Source: Ancylostoma caninum
Taxonomy: Eukaryota; Nematoda; Chromadorea; Rhabditida; Ancylostomatidae
DNA: 64,000 bases
Assembly: GCA_037903475.1 (NCBI GenBank)
Contig: JBAJFG010000583.1
Span: forward strand, 310,001-374,000
Direction of reading: 5' to 3'
In this document: in pieces, positions 1-12,300 of the stretch
Layout of the letters: each line of letters starts with the position of its first letter
Numbering within the stretch: position 1 is the stretch's first letter
Notes under the pieces: generated by a model
The model's input: only the letters and a program-made list of their open reading frames with translations
Databases searched by the model: none
Told to the model about the DNA's origin: nothing
Position numbers and translations under genes: made by a program

Positions 1-373
1 GATTCAAAACATATAAATTATTCGCCTCATGTTCCACATATTTTAGAGGAAATGAAGAAGTTTTTATAATGGAACACGAGATGCTGTGCTAGCAACTTCG
101 TAAAGTGATGATCGGTGATAGATTTTGCAACGTATCCATGAAAGAATTTGAACGTAGAAAATAAAGGATCCATTTTTGGCACCATATTTCACTCCGAAGG
201 TCTCTGGAAACTATTTACTGTATACATATTCCTCTAAAAATGCTCCAACCATCGTTATGCCTAATACAGTTATGCACTTCAGGGGATCGGACCTTACATT
301 ACATGGATCGCGGTGGACAACAGCTGCTGTCGAGCAGAACGGTTGCCAGTGTGAGTGGTTGTAATCGCTTAAG

Positions 374-1554
374 AAGAAGGAGCCGTTTCCAACGAGTCTC
401 AAGAGCCAATTATGAGAGGACAACTTCGCTGTTCAGGCTGCCCAGGTGAAATGGACAAATGGGGTGTCAATCGACGTTGTCCTTCCGGTCCACAAGGACC
501 TCGCGGACAAAAGGGAGCCGATGGAGGTTAGCGGCATTGGCTCGTGGATTGATGGCTCCTGCAAAGGCCTGCATCTTTGCCAGAAAGCAAGCTGTTGATA
601 GCTAGATGAAAATGTTCAACACATCATAATAAATGCCCTTGACTTAGTAGTGACTCCTGCAATGAACTGCGATCCTAGCATTTAAGAGCCTGTACTAGCT
701 ATTAAGGGCTAACGCTTGAGCCACATCAACAAGATCTAAATTATTGAAGATCAAGAAAGTTCAGCCATCTTTGTTTTTGCCGAGAGTAGCTGTTCTGTTT
801 CTCTTTTATACTAGCGTTTCAGAACATGGAAGTCCTGGGCAACACGGGGCTACCGGAAGGCACGGAGACGAGTTGGAGAATTATGCCGCCCAGGCGGCAT
901 GCATCCTCTGTCCCAGTGGTCCTCCAGGTTTGCCAGGAGCGGATGGCAAAGTTGGTCCGGCCGGTCCGCCAGGTGCAGCTGGAAGGGATGGAGTACCAGC
1001 ACCTCCTGCGCTGCAAGGTGCTATTGGACTCCAAGGGTTGGCTGGACGAAAAGTTAAGCTTACAACGTTTTGCAACCTTAACTTTGATATTGAACGCAGA
1101 CGTATTCAAGATGGTGTTTCAGGAAATCCTGGTCCGCCTGGACCACCTGGGCCTCCCGGCGAGACCGTCGTGAAGCCCATACCGGTGCGAGGACCAATTG
1201 GTCCCCAAGGCCCAATCGGTTTCGCGGGTCGCCCCGGTATGCCGGGAGACGTGCCTAGAATTGCAATACCTGGTGGAATTGGAGCAGTGGGGCAGCCTGG
1301 CCAACCAGGTGCGCAGGGTGCGCCTGGCATAGAGGGACCGGTACGTTCATTGAGTATGGATGTGCAGTTCAATAATGCATTTCTTTCTGCATAATCTACT
1401 ACCTTAGCCTGGTGCACCTGGAGCGGCCGGAAGAGATGCCGAGTACTGCACGTGCCCAAAGAGATCTGTCGGGGTTGAAGGAAAACAGAAGTACTCGACT
1501 GGTGGCGACTACTACCACTGGATTAGACATTACCTGAGTAAGAGACACTTGTGA
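374..1554 (+). CDS. Nematode cuticle collagen, 3' part (5' end not found)
   Basis: Structural protein of the worm cuticle, secreted and cross-linked extracellularly. Proposed exons are about 374-526, 823-1052, 1111 or 1123-1340 and 1408-1554. Exon 1 carries CxxCPGE followed by [16 protein letters not shown]; exon 2 starts in perfect Gly-X-Y register and has the [13 protein letters not shown] block typical of the family; exon 3 is GPPGPPG-rich; exon 4 ends the triple helix and has EYCTCPKR and a terminal LSKRHL before a TGA stop. Exon 1/2 (phase 1) and 3/4 (phase 0) join cleanly. The exon 2/3 join does not: donor 1053 is phase 0 but both nearby acceptors need phase 1; only a donor at 1018 fits, at the cost of losing Gly-X-Y triplets. 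Two glycines in exon 2 are alanines. No N-terminal membrane anchor or signal domain was recognised before 374. It may be degenerate or mis-sequenced. Confidence 0.8.
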
Positions 1555-2151
1555 GGAACGTGAGAGATCTGCAGGAAATTTTCTTGCTAGGGATCTAGAG
1601 CGTTACCTAGTTACACTTTCTCCTTAGCCAATGCGTGCACAAGTTCAATGTAAAGGTTGTTCACATTTGTTTGCCTAACTACATATTCAGTGTCAGGATA
1701 ATAGGGTAAACCACACAGAATAACATTCTGGCTGTCCAAAGTTTGCTAAACCGTATCCTTTCATTCAATCAATAACTTGCGGAGGTTTCCTTTGCTCAGA
1801 TAAGAGAAGAAATGAAGTAGTTATGGGTAGTAACACAGTTTTGCTGTAGCGTTCCTTTTGGAGTAATTGGCCTCCCACAGACTTCTGAGAAGTGCGTGTC
1901 TGCAGGAAATTTTTCTACCAGCACTCACGGAAGTTCCAAGAAAAAACCTTTGGAAAGGGAAGAATAAGAAGTGTATCTTCCAAGCATACCCACATTCGCT
2001 AATGAAATTGACCTGAGATCGTGGAAAGAAACTAGAACTGGCATGCAAACAAACTGCCACTCAGGCAAGAATCTTGCAGGTTTTATTTCTTAACTTTGGG
2101 AAAAACTCTTTTTCTTTCCTTCACTTCCAGGGATCAACCTGTAGTTTTGCC

Positions 2152-2598
2152 TTAAAGGCACCGTCCCACCTCAGAATCGTTTTTCATATTTGACATGAAA
2201 AGTGTCTCTAGAAGCTATAACAGTGGTGACGTGTTTCCTCTGCCGAAAAAAAAAACCATTCTTGAGCTCCAGTTTTTGGGGACCCTGTGGACCGAGTAAT
2301 GATATGGGGCCAGGGCGCTTTCTGAATAATTCACTCTCAGAAGCGCGTCTTCTGAGAAAATTCGTAGTCATTGCAAGGTTTTCTCATTCAATCCCTAACA
2401 GAATGAAAATTGCGCTCCATGCGTGAAGGGATGGGAATGCACGATGGGAAATCACTGCAAACCCGCCTAGGCTCCGCTCTCAAGATCCCTGGAAAAATGA
2501 GGCTCGAAAAGCTTTCCGGCAATTCTGCATCAGCAGCTACTAAAGATTCTTCACAAATCAAAACATGAAAAACGATTTTGAGGGGGAAGGTGTCTTTG
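2152..2598. mobile_element. Non-autonomous TTAA-type MITE
   Basis: The left end reads TTAA then GGCACCGTCCCACCTCA followed by an AATCGTTTTTCAT block. The right end, about 2553-2598, is its inverted and diverged copy (AATCGTTTTTCATG in the reverse complement), giving terminal inverted repeats of about 45 bp. No coding region is seen inside. A related end (CACCGTCCCACCTCAAAATCG) lies near 42078. The TTAA at the edge suggests a piggyBac-type target, but the right-hand TTAA is not intact. Confidence 0.55.
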
Positions 2599-3242
2599 GA
2601 TACGGTGAGGGTCAATGCTCATGTCAGCTGCTCTGTGCCGGAAGACACAGAGCAGCCGCCACCTGCTGCAATACCCAATCCTAGGAATGATTTACTCTGC
2701 TTTCGTAGTCTTTCATAAATTCCCAGCCTCTTCTGCGCTTTCTCGTCATTAATGTCTCTGCCACGTTCCCATCATGCCCCTCTCTTCTCGTAGCAGTTGA
2801 ATTTTTTAGTTCAGAGAGTATAAAGGAAACCGAGAAAAAAAAACAAGAACAGCGTACGAGCTACGACGAGGATGAAAACGTGGAAAACTAGCGCGGAAAA
2901 AGTGTAGATCACTTCTACAGCGAGCCGAAACAGCGCAGCCGCACGCAGAAGACTGAGTTCTATCAACGCTTTCTATACCTGATAGGGCATTTCAATAACC
3001 CAGGCTTAGGAGCAGTAGCGCCATTTTAGCAAAGATGGGTTCTTTCTTTATATTTCAACAATCATCGTTACTCATAGTGGCACTCAGCGTGCTCGAAAAG
3101 AAACGTACTACCCAAAAATCTCGAATTAAAATTCATTATGCATTCATTATACACTGTAAAAACACAGTCTTGACTATGATTCGTATAAGGTGAGAACCTG
3201 ACTTTTGAGGAAGAAGCAGTAGGATGCCATTTCTGAGCGGGT

Positions 3243-6200
3243 TCAAGGCAAAGCCTTTCTCTTTGTCACCGGCTCGATCAGGAAAATGGCCGCAGTGCAC
3301 ACAGTGAGAAATATGCCGAACATGTAAAGGCAGAGACGATCCAGCGCTATTGCAGCAAACTTCCACTCCTCCTGAAATCGATCGTTTACTGTAGAATGCA
3401 GAAGCGGTCGTTTATAGCCGGCATGGATCAGCGTGAATGTCTTGAATGTCTTCCGTGGATTTCTTGCGTTGCTGTTGCTTTCAATTTTTTCGAGTCGGTC
3501 TCACCATGGATTCGCGCCTCACAACACGTTCGTCGAGATATCCTCGGAGACCTCGCAGTCGGCGAGATATTTGGACGTAGAGGTCAAGAGTGAGCATCGA
3601 GTGCTGCTCCTCAGGCGTGCCTGAACGAAGTCGCAATGGCTACGGATCTCCTTGAGAAAAATCAGAGTAGAGTCAACAGTCTCTCACCGTCCATGGACGC
3701 CTCTCTGCATTTGCTCACGTATCGTTCGCATCGTTCCATCCTGCGTTTTCGTGAGCTCTCACACTTGCGTGGCACGAAGAGTCCCTGCAAAATACACACA
3801 AAGAATTCTAGTGGAAATCGGACGAGCCTGCGGCGCCGCATAATCTGCACTGTGGCACTATGATTATCTGCGCATCCTCATATATTGACGATATCGATGT
3901 ACTCATTTTCGATGGAGACTGCGCAGTAGTAGGGGCGTGCGGATCTGGACCAGTTAACCGTAAAGTGTTAGCATTATATCAGAAACAGAACATGACTTAG
4001 GGCTAATGAATGTCCGTCTTCTGCAGTTACGCAAAAAATTCATCTGCAGAAAAGTCTTGGTCCCCCTCGGTGAATCCAGGCCCTCACATAGTTTTCAGTA
4101 CGTGAGAAATTATTGGACAACGCTTCACATTCAGTGCCCCAAAATATTAAAGGATTCTTCAGTGAAACTTCACATTGTAGAGTTATTTGAGATGTTGAAC
4201 ACAAATATGTACCTTATCCACTCCGTAACGTAACCCCATTTCTGTAGGGTTACGGTCAGTATACGGTAAACTACATAGTTATCTCACAGAATCTCTCAAA
4301 CTTTGCACAATGGGCTAATTTGAGGTGCTGAACACGAATTCGTATTTATTTTGCTCGTTTTCGTGGGATTGTGGTAACACTACTGCTGGAAATCAAGAGA
4401 AATCGTCGATTTCAGCAGTAGAATGGTGGTGAATGATGGAAATAGAGAGCGATATTCATATGTACTCGTAGTCAGCTCCTTTGAATACCTCAACATTTTC
4501 GATAATTCTCAGAAATACAGTATCTACTGCTGTAACCCTACAAAAGTGAGAAAACGGTAAAAATGGACTCGTGTTCACCACCTCAAATAAACCGGATATA
4601 CAATGTTTCAGCAAAAAATGCTCTTTTTTGAAACATTTGAGGCTTCGGATGTGAAATGGTGCTGACGAGTGATCTCCCTATTTTGATATACTGCTACATA
4701 ATTTTTCATTATCATAGTGAACAGAAAAGGAAAACTGCAATACCTCCCCAACTTTCCGGGGCAACTCCAATCTTTCTCCAGGAAGCGCTGAACAGAGAAC
4801 ATCAGGGTTTTCCACATTCAACTCATTGCAGCTAGATGAAAGCTCACCATCTCGCGTGGCGCACTGAATTTTCCAGAATTACTCTTCACCTCACTCCAAG
4901 TTATACTAGCCTGCACACTAGCCTGCACACAATATGTCTCGTCCAGAACGTGCTCGTTCACCGCCTTGGCGGAGGTGAATCTGTACCCAGGCCTTTTCAT
5001 GAGCAACAGCCACGGAATGAACTCCACGAAGATGTAACGCATCTGAATTACCAGGAGTATATTCGACCCATGTGTAAAGCTTTTGATGCTTACGGATGAT
5101 GGCATCTTGTGGTTAGAATGCTGTCGGTAGCGTATGTTGAGTACGCAGACTGTGAACGTTGTCGACATCGTCACGATTAAGGTCACGGACGAGAAGAAGA
5201 TACCTGCAAATATCAAATATGTATTCATACGACATCATGGAACAGCAGAAAAGCACTTGTGAAAGACAGTGTGCAGTAATCATTTTGCTAGCTGGTAACG
5301 TAGGTCAAACAGATCTGCCATCGCCGCTTCTAGTAAACTCTCGTCTATAGCACACTTTATGCTACGTAAATGCGTCGAACATCCACCAATCGCAGAATTT
5401 CACGAAAATGAAGGCTAGTGAACATCGGATGATAGTCCCGCCTCGGTTAAGCACCCTGCTCGCTGTAGCAAAACTCGTCAGGGGGTCACTTATAGTATTT
5501 TGGCCGCCGGCGAGCGCCGACAAAATGCTCCGGATCATTTTTGTCGCGCGCGGCAAAACTCGCCGAGCGTATTTTTCTTCGTAGTTTCGCAATTCCTTCG
5601 AACAAGGTGAACATCATCAATGATGAGCGATCAGTTTTGCCATGATATGTGTTTAGTGCTTCTCAATTGACGTTTTCGTTGCGTGTCTACCCGTAAACTA
5701 GAACATTTGAAGCCGTTTCGTTTATGCTATCTTTTGTATTTCGGGTATTTTGGTCATGGATGACGTTGATGTGGTAGACGAGTACAGAAGGAATTATTTT
5801 ATTGAGGTAAATGAGATACACGTCATCTACCTGGACACCAGGTTCAGAATATTAATGCATAGAATATGCAGAAAACGCGTTCCTCATAGAACTCGTTCAA
5901 TTCTAACAAAGAATTCTCCAGAAATCGGAACGAAATGGAAGAATTACTGGAGATGTGGAAAAGACGCCCTAGTGCTAAGCTGCCGCGCTCCCGCTCAACG
6001 TTGAGTATCGCTGACGTCGCTGAGCGGCAAAGACTTCTCGCGCACCCTCTCGCCGCCCGGCGAGAGCTCGTGCGGCGGGGAAACTCTGAGTGAGGCCTAA
6101 TACTGCAGGTGCAAGAGTCTCATCAGCGTTTGGCCCACGTTAGGAGTGCGCTTCGTCGTATCCTTCATCATACATATAGTAGCACATCTAACGCGTGCAC

Positions 6201-6319
6201 CAGTGGCGGACGCATGGGGGAAGGGGGAGGCGGGGGCGCCCCCCTGACAATGGGGCGTCAAATTTTTGAAACTACTTTACAATACGAACAAAAATCTTGG
6301 TTTAGTTCATCTTTATTCG

Positions 6320-6355
<36 letters not shown>

Positions 6356-9300
6356 TTAATATAATTTTTCAAAATTATTTGTCATTATAATCAATAATTT
6401 TATTAATTATATTTTCCGTCTGGGTCACCAAAACGGCGGAGACACCACTTTTTTCCCATCCTCTCCCTCCCCCCCGCCCACATTCTGAGTCCGCCAGTGT
6501 TGTGCCCCCATCTGTGTGGTAAAAAATTATTCGTAGAATGTTCCGCTATGTAGTTTTGGATTTTACATGCGCGTACACTTCATGAAGGATTGACGTAATA
6601 ATTGGTGGTTGTCAGCCCGCGAAATTTCAATAAACCATTTTAAAAAAGATGGAATAAAAGGGAGGAAGAAGTCAAGTTAGATTTTGAGAATGAAGACAAA
6701 TGACAAAGATTATACACGGGTGAAAATGAAGCTTTCAAAATCTGAATGACAGCAGTCCAAAAGTGTGGGGATACTTTTACGCCTTCTTGTTGAAGCAACA
6801 CGTATTGCTAATGAACGACAGACCTAATAACGGGATCGACTCCGACGTTGTGGGTGTCATCTCCGACAATATGGTCAGGAAGAAGCAAACTGAGAGTAGG
6901 ATAGTTGTCTCTGAAACAGTTCAACTAATAAACAAGAATAGCCATAGTTTAGGCATCTCAACAAAAGAAAGCTTTTCCGCATGTAGGAGCTAAAAAATAG
7001 CTTCAGATCTTGACGTATCGCTTGTGTCAAAGCTGTCAAATGCGACAGCTCACAGCGCGGTTCAGTGGATGTTTTGTTTTTGTGTAGCCCATGCTCAGAA
7101 GAAAAAAACTCTTGCAGAATTTCTTCACTCGCCATGTAATTTTTCCGGAAACTTATTTTCGAAAGGAAAAAAAGAGCAGAACGTGAGAGGTTTCCGCACA
7201 AACTTTGCAAGCTGTGCAGAAGGATTTATAATACTCGAGTTTATCCAGAAAATAATGGAACATTGAATTGGAATTATTTCTGTATTATTTCATCTGGACA
7301 TATTCAGTCAGCAGCTGCATGAGTTAGTCCCTAGAGATCATCCGTAAAACTCCCAACGTGATCCCAGTCTTATTTCCTGAACCTTCGAAAGTGAGCCCAG
7401 TTCAATGCTAAATTGCCTCACTCTGAAGTTCATTAGCGATATGGCAAACGAAGTACGCGAAATGTATCGCCAAACAAGCAGTCCCGCCAAATGTATTGCC
7501 AAATAAACGTTTTCAATTGTATCGCCACGGAAGCTAGCCAGTTTTATCACCACACGAACTTGCGAATCTCATCATAGGGTTATCAACCGCGCAGAAATTC
7601 CGGTGTAGCCAGGAGTTGCGCCGTGATACTAATCTTAGGAGTCCGCTGCCTTACCAGCTGAGCCATCCGGATCGACACCGTCGATGGTTAGGCCTCCAAC
7701 TAAGAATGAAATGAACGCCTTATCAGAACACCCGTAAAATGTATCGCCTAGCAAACCTCGTCAAATGTATCGTCAACAGATTCTCTTGCCAAATGTATCG
7801 CCAAACAGGCTCTTCACTCATCCTCCCGTCAATCATGATGCCATGCAAGATTTTATCCCGTAAAATGTATTGCCAAACACATTCTCTTGCCAAATGTATC
7901 GCCAGTGAACGTCAGAGTATTCTCTAGAGTCTCCTATTGCCGGACACCAGTAAAGTGCATCGCCAACAGATACTCCCACCTTTTGTATTGCCATCCAGAA
8001 TCTTAACCCATTCTCCCGGAAAATGTATTGCTAAGCAGAATTTCATCCCCCAAAATGTATTCCCAAACACATTCTCTCGCCAAAAGTATCGGCAACGAAA
8101 TTCAGAGCAGCATTATCCATACAGTCTCCAAAAAATATTTCGACAAAGTCGGTTCCTCGTTGAGTTCCATCCGACTTTGCATAAGGCCTGGTTTGGAAGG
8201 ACTTGGTGGGCTTTGCTGGAAAATCTGCAAAAGTAAATCTCGCTCATTCTTATGTAGTATTCCCCAGACTTTCCCCCGAAATGTGAAGGAAACCTTCAGT
8301 ACAGGTTCACCAAGATTGCTCCTTGCTCTCGCAGGCAACGTTTTCGTGCCATTAGCTGACTTTTCATTTTATCATTCTATTGATGTATAACAGGAGAAAA
8401 ACTAACGGAACCCGATTTTCTCGCTCATGTCGTGCGCGGGAAGGCAAAACCCAAGCAGCGTCATGCCGGAGATCAGCAGCGACGGAGTGATAATGTTGAA
8501 AATATGGAATAGAGATCTTCGTTTGAGATGCATGTAGAACCTGAACAATGCACGTTTTTTTTCCAATTGTAGCTATGAGTAAATATCAAGTGCGAACTTT
8601 ATGGATGGATAGGGTTCAGGGCAACACTGGTAGTAAGTCACTTCCCTCTCAGCGGGAGCGCTTACAAGCTGCCATTCACCGTTGGATATGTACGTGGATG
8701 TGTCCATCGACGGATCTAGAATGAAATTTGGCTCTTCTGATGTTACCTGCAGCTCTCTGACCTACGGCCTTCGTCCTGCTCAATCTGGAGGTCTAGGGCG
8801 AAGCCGTGGTATGTCCAAGAGCCAAATTTCAGGAAGCAAATCTGAAAGAGAGTAGCAGGAATTTCCTACACCAATGCCATAGCTGTCAATTTCGTGACGT
8901 ACCTGCTCATCAAAAGGGAACATGGTGATATCCATCTTGCAAGTGATTCTGAATATACCAGGAGGAATCCAGTTGACCAGACCGTTGCTGTACACCACCA
9001 AATTGCTCTTGTAAGTTGAGTCAAAGCGTTCATTTGCGCTGAAAAGAGAGCTGCTAGTATTGATTTAGGTTGCGTACCTATCTAGCAGTCTATCGACCTA
9101 AATATATACAAATCTGGAAAGCTGATATAAGGGAATGAAAGCTAAATGATTTCTTGGTTACTTCTTGTCTCCAGTATTCATGTTAACACCTCTAAAGCCT
9201 GGTCCCTTAGCTCGAATTCCCGATACCAGTTCGATATCAGGCCGTTTCATAAATATGTAGGCAGTAGGAACAAGCACAAATTATTTGATGTTTAGCTCAC

Positions 9301-12300
9301 TCCACTCTACAAAAACGAAGGTATCTGTAGAAAAATAACATTAATATTATGGTACGAGCCCCAATTTTCTTGTCTGAGGGCTCAGGCTAAATCCCTCCAC
9401 TCGCCTGGCTTGTCAAATCATTTTCTATATACGACCAGAATGGGTCTCCTTAAAATCCTTATATCTGTGCAGTCAGGATTGAAGGCGAATTTTCCAGTTG
9501 ACATCTAGTTCAACTCTAAAAATGACCCATGAGGCGTACTCTCAATTAAGCACATTCCAAATCAAGAAACTGTGGGATTCTCGTCTCAGATTAGTGAATA
9601 GATTGAAGTTCTAGGCTCATTGTAGTGTTCTAACCAATCAATCGATAACCGCAGTTTAGCGAGCTATTCGAGCGAACATTAAATTTGGGAGATGAGATTT
9701 GGCTGATTCCTCATGTTCACGGGCAGGTACGAGGTGACCTGCCTCCGTTGTGCACATACTAATTTCGATACGGATTGGTCGATAATGATATATCCGTACA
9801 AAAGAAGCAAAATCGGTATGGGCGATGTACACAGTAACCAGAGCTAGTTCGGAAAAGAAGCATTCTTCGGTTGCCACCAAAATTTGGAGTGAGAAGTTCG
9901 GAGACGTCTATTGGAATTTCTCATTCTGGCAAGCTGCAGCTAACTCTCAATTTCCGATGCATGGATGCAATAGAATGCCGGCATGTATTCGCCCTATATG
10001 TTCTGCCATCTTTGGGTGCTGGAACGTCTCAAAGTTACACCTTCCGGCAGAACAATGTCACTGTCTATGGGTACAGCTCCATAAAAAGCTGGTCCAATCA
10101 ACGCAGTATTTGCCTGCTGTACTATTATCTTCTGGTATTGATTTCCCTAATCTCCCGAATGCTGCTTGTATATCCTTGCTCCTTCCAGGAATTTCCTATA
10201 GAGTAAGGATCGAATTATGAAACTACTCGGTTTCCCAGTAATAATGGTTGACAATTGAAACATGATCATTCTCGCAGGACGTCATCATTAATCCTGCGTT
10301 TGTTCTGGCTTAGAATAATCTCTCCAACCAGCAGTGAGATACTCGTTTGCGAAGTTTTCTTCCGGCGATTTCGAACCCAAGCCAACCATGGTCGTGATCG
10401 CTGATTGTCCCTATACGAAAAAGTGCTGAGGAAATTCATGTAAGCAAAGCTGGACCCCACCACTCGGACGTTGAAGACAGGGATGATTGCTCACCATACT
10501 AAGTTTTCAAGAAATTTGATTTCAATCGACATGGGAAGGGAAGTGTAGAAGCGAACACACAACGATCTGACTGATGACCAGCTTTTCATGCTCTACGACA
10601 TCTTCTCTAACATAATTTTTCGCCGCAATAGCGACCTGTTCCTAGTTCGAATAGCTACACTAAATAGAGTTCAAGTTCCGTACGCTAACAGTAAACGCAT
10701 TTGTGTGTGGCTCTCACCATTAAAATTTCTTAAAGCTGATCTTCACTCCAGAGTGAATAGTTTGGAGTTGCTGTAAGGGTGTGATTCAATGCAACCTTCT
10801 ACAACCTAGTCACACACTGACAGCAGGGTCCTCGCACTGTAATTCCGAGTTGTTGCTCAATAATCAGAAACTGTGGCAGGTTGTTGTGAAAAGAACCAGG
10901 TTATCCCCTACTCAGATATAACGCTAAGCCTCGCACGTAGGACATCATCGGACAAAACCTGAGGCAGCTGGATCTCGAGGTTCTCATTCATTCACCTTAT
11001 TTCTCAGACTGAGTGTTATTTTTCCCGAGCTCCAAATGCAACACACAGCAAATTACTGATCTGGAGCATGTTGAAATCATAGAGTTTGCAAATTCTTGTG
11101 ATCTCAATTTTTGTTGGAGAGGCATGCAGTCTTCAATGCATTGCTGGGAAGATCTACCGAATCAAATGTGTGCTGAACTGATGAAAAAGGTTGTGTCTGA
11201 GAAGAGTTTAAGTTGGTTTAACACTCCAGTCCGAAGTGTTATAGCGGAGTGGCTGGGCAGTTGCGTTGAAGGCGGCTCGGGCCCGGCCTCCACCTGTTTG
11301 AAGTGGCCGTGCAGTTGCCTTGATGGCGGCCGTGGCCCGGCCTCCACCTGCTTGACGTGGCCGGGCGGTTGCGTTGATGGCGGCCGTGGCCCGACCTCCA
11401 CCGGCCTGGAGTGGCCGGGCAGTTGCCTTGATGGCGGCTCGGGCCCGGCCTCCACCTGCTTGACGTGGCCGGGCGGTTGCGTTGATGGCGGCCATGGCCC
11501 GGCCCCCACCTGCTTGACGTGGCCGTGCAGTTGCCTTGATGGCGGCCGTGGCCCGGCCTCCACCTGCTTGACGTGGCCGGGTGGTTGCGTTGATGGCGGC
11601 CGTGGCCCGGCCTCCACCTGCTTGACGTGGCCGGGCGGTTGCGTTGATGGCGGCCGTGGCCCGACCTCCACCGGCCTGGAGTGGCCGGGCAGTTGCCTTG
11701 ATGGCGGCTCGGGCCCGGCCTCCACCTGCTTGACGTGGCCGGGCGGTTGCGTTGATGGCGGCCATGGCCCGGCCCCCACCTGCTTGACGTGGCCGTGCAG
11801 TTGCCTTGATGGCGTTCGTGGCCCGGCCTCCACCTGCTTGACGTGGCCGGGCGGTTGCGTTGATGGCGGCCGTGGCCCGACCTCCACCGGCCTGGAGTGG
11901 CCGGGCAGTTGCCTTGATGGCGGCTCGGGCCCGGCCTCCACCTGCTTGACGTGGCCGGGCGGTTGCGTTGATGGCGGCCATGGCCCGGCCCCCACCTGCT
12001 TGACGTGGCCGTGCAGTTGCCTTGATGGCGGCCGTGGCCCGGCCTCCACCTGCTTGACGTGGCCGGGTGGTTGCGTTGATGGCGGCCGTGGCCCGGCCTC
12101 CACCTGCTTGACGTGGCCGGGCGGTTGCGTTGATGGCGGCCGTGGCCCGACCTCCACCGGCCTGGAGTGGCCGGGCGGTTGCATTGATGGCGGCCGTGGC
12201 TCGGCCTCCACCTGCTTGACTTGGCCGTGCAGTTGCCTTGATGGCGGCTCGGGCCCGGCCTCCACCTGCTTGACGTGGCCGTGCAGTTGCCTTGATGGCG

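Noticed and set aside
5750..6001. Open frame of 84 codons on the plus strand
   Set aside because: It lies inside the receptor gene, between the TM2 and TM3 exons, on the opposite strand, with no family motif, signal peptide or splice support.
7602..7678. A functional tRNA gene
   Set aside because: The A box is good but the T loop and T stem have decayed, so a cloverleaf cannot form.
9825..10220. Two overlapping plus-strand open frames with a hydrophobic stretch
   Set aside because: The frames overlap each other, neither has a recognised motif, and both lie in a receptor intron.
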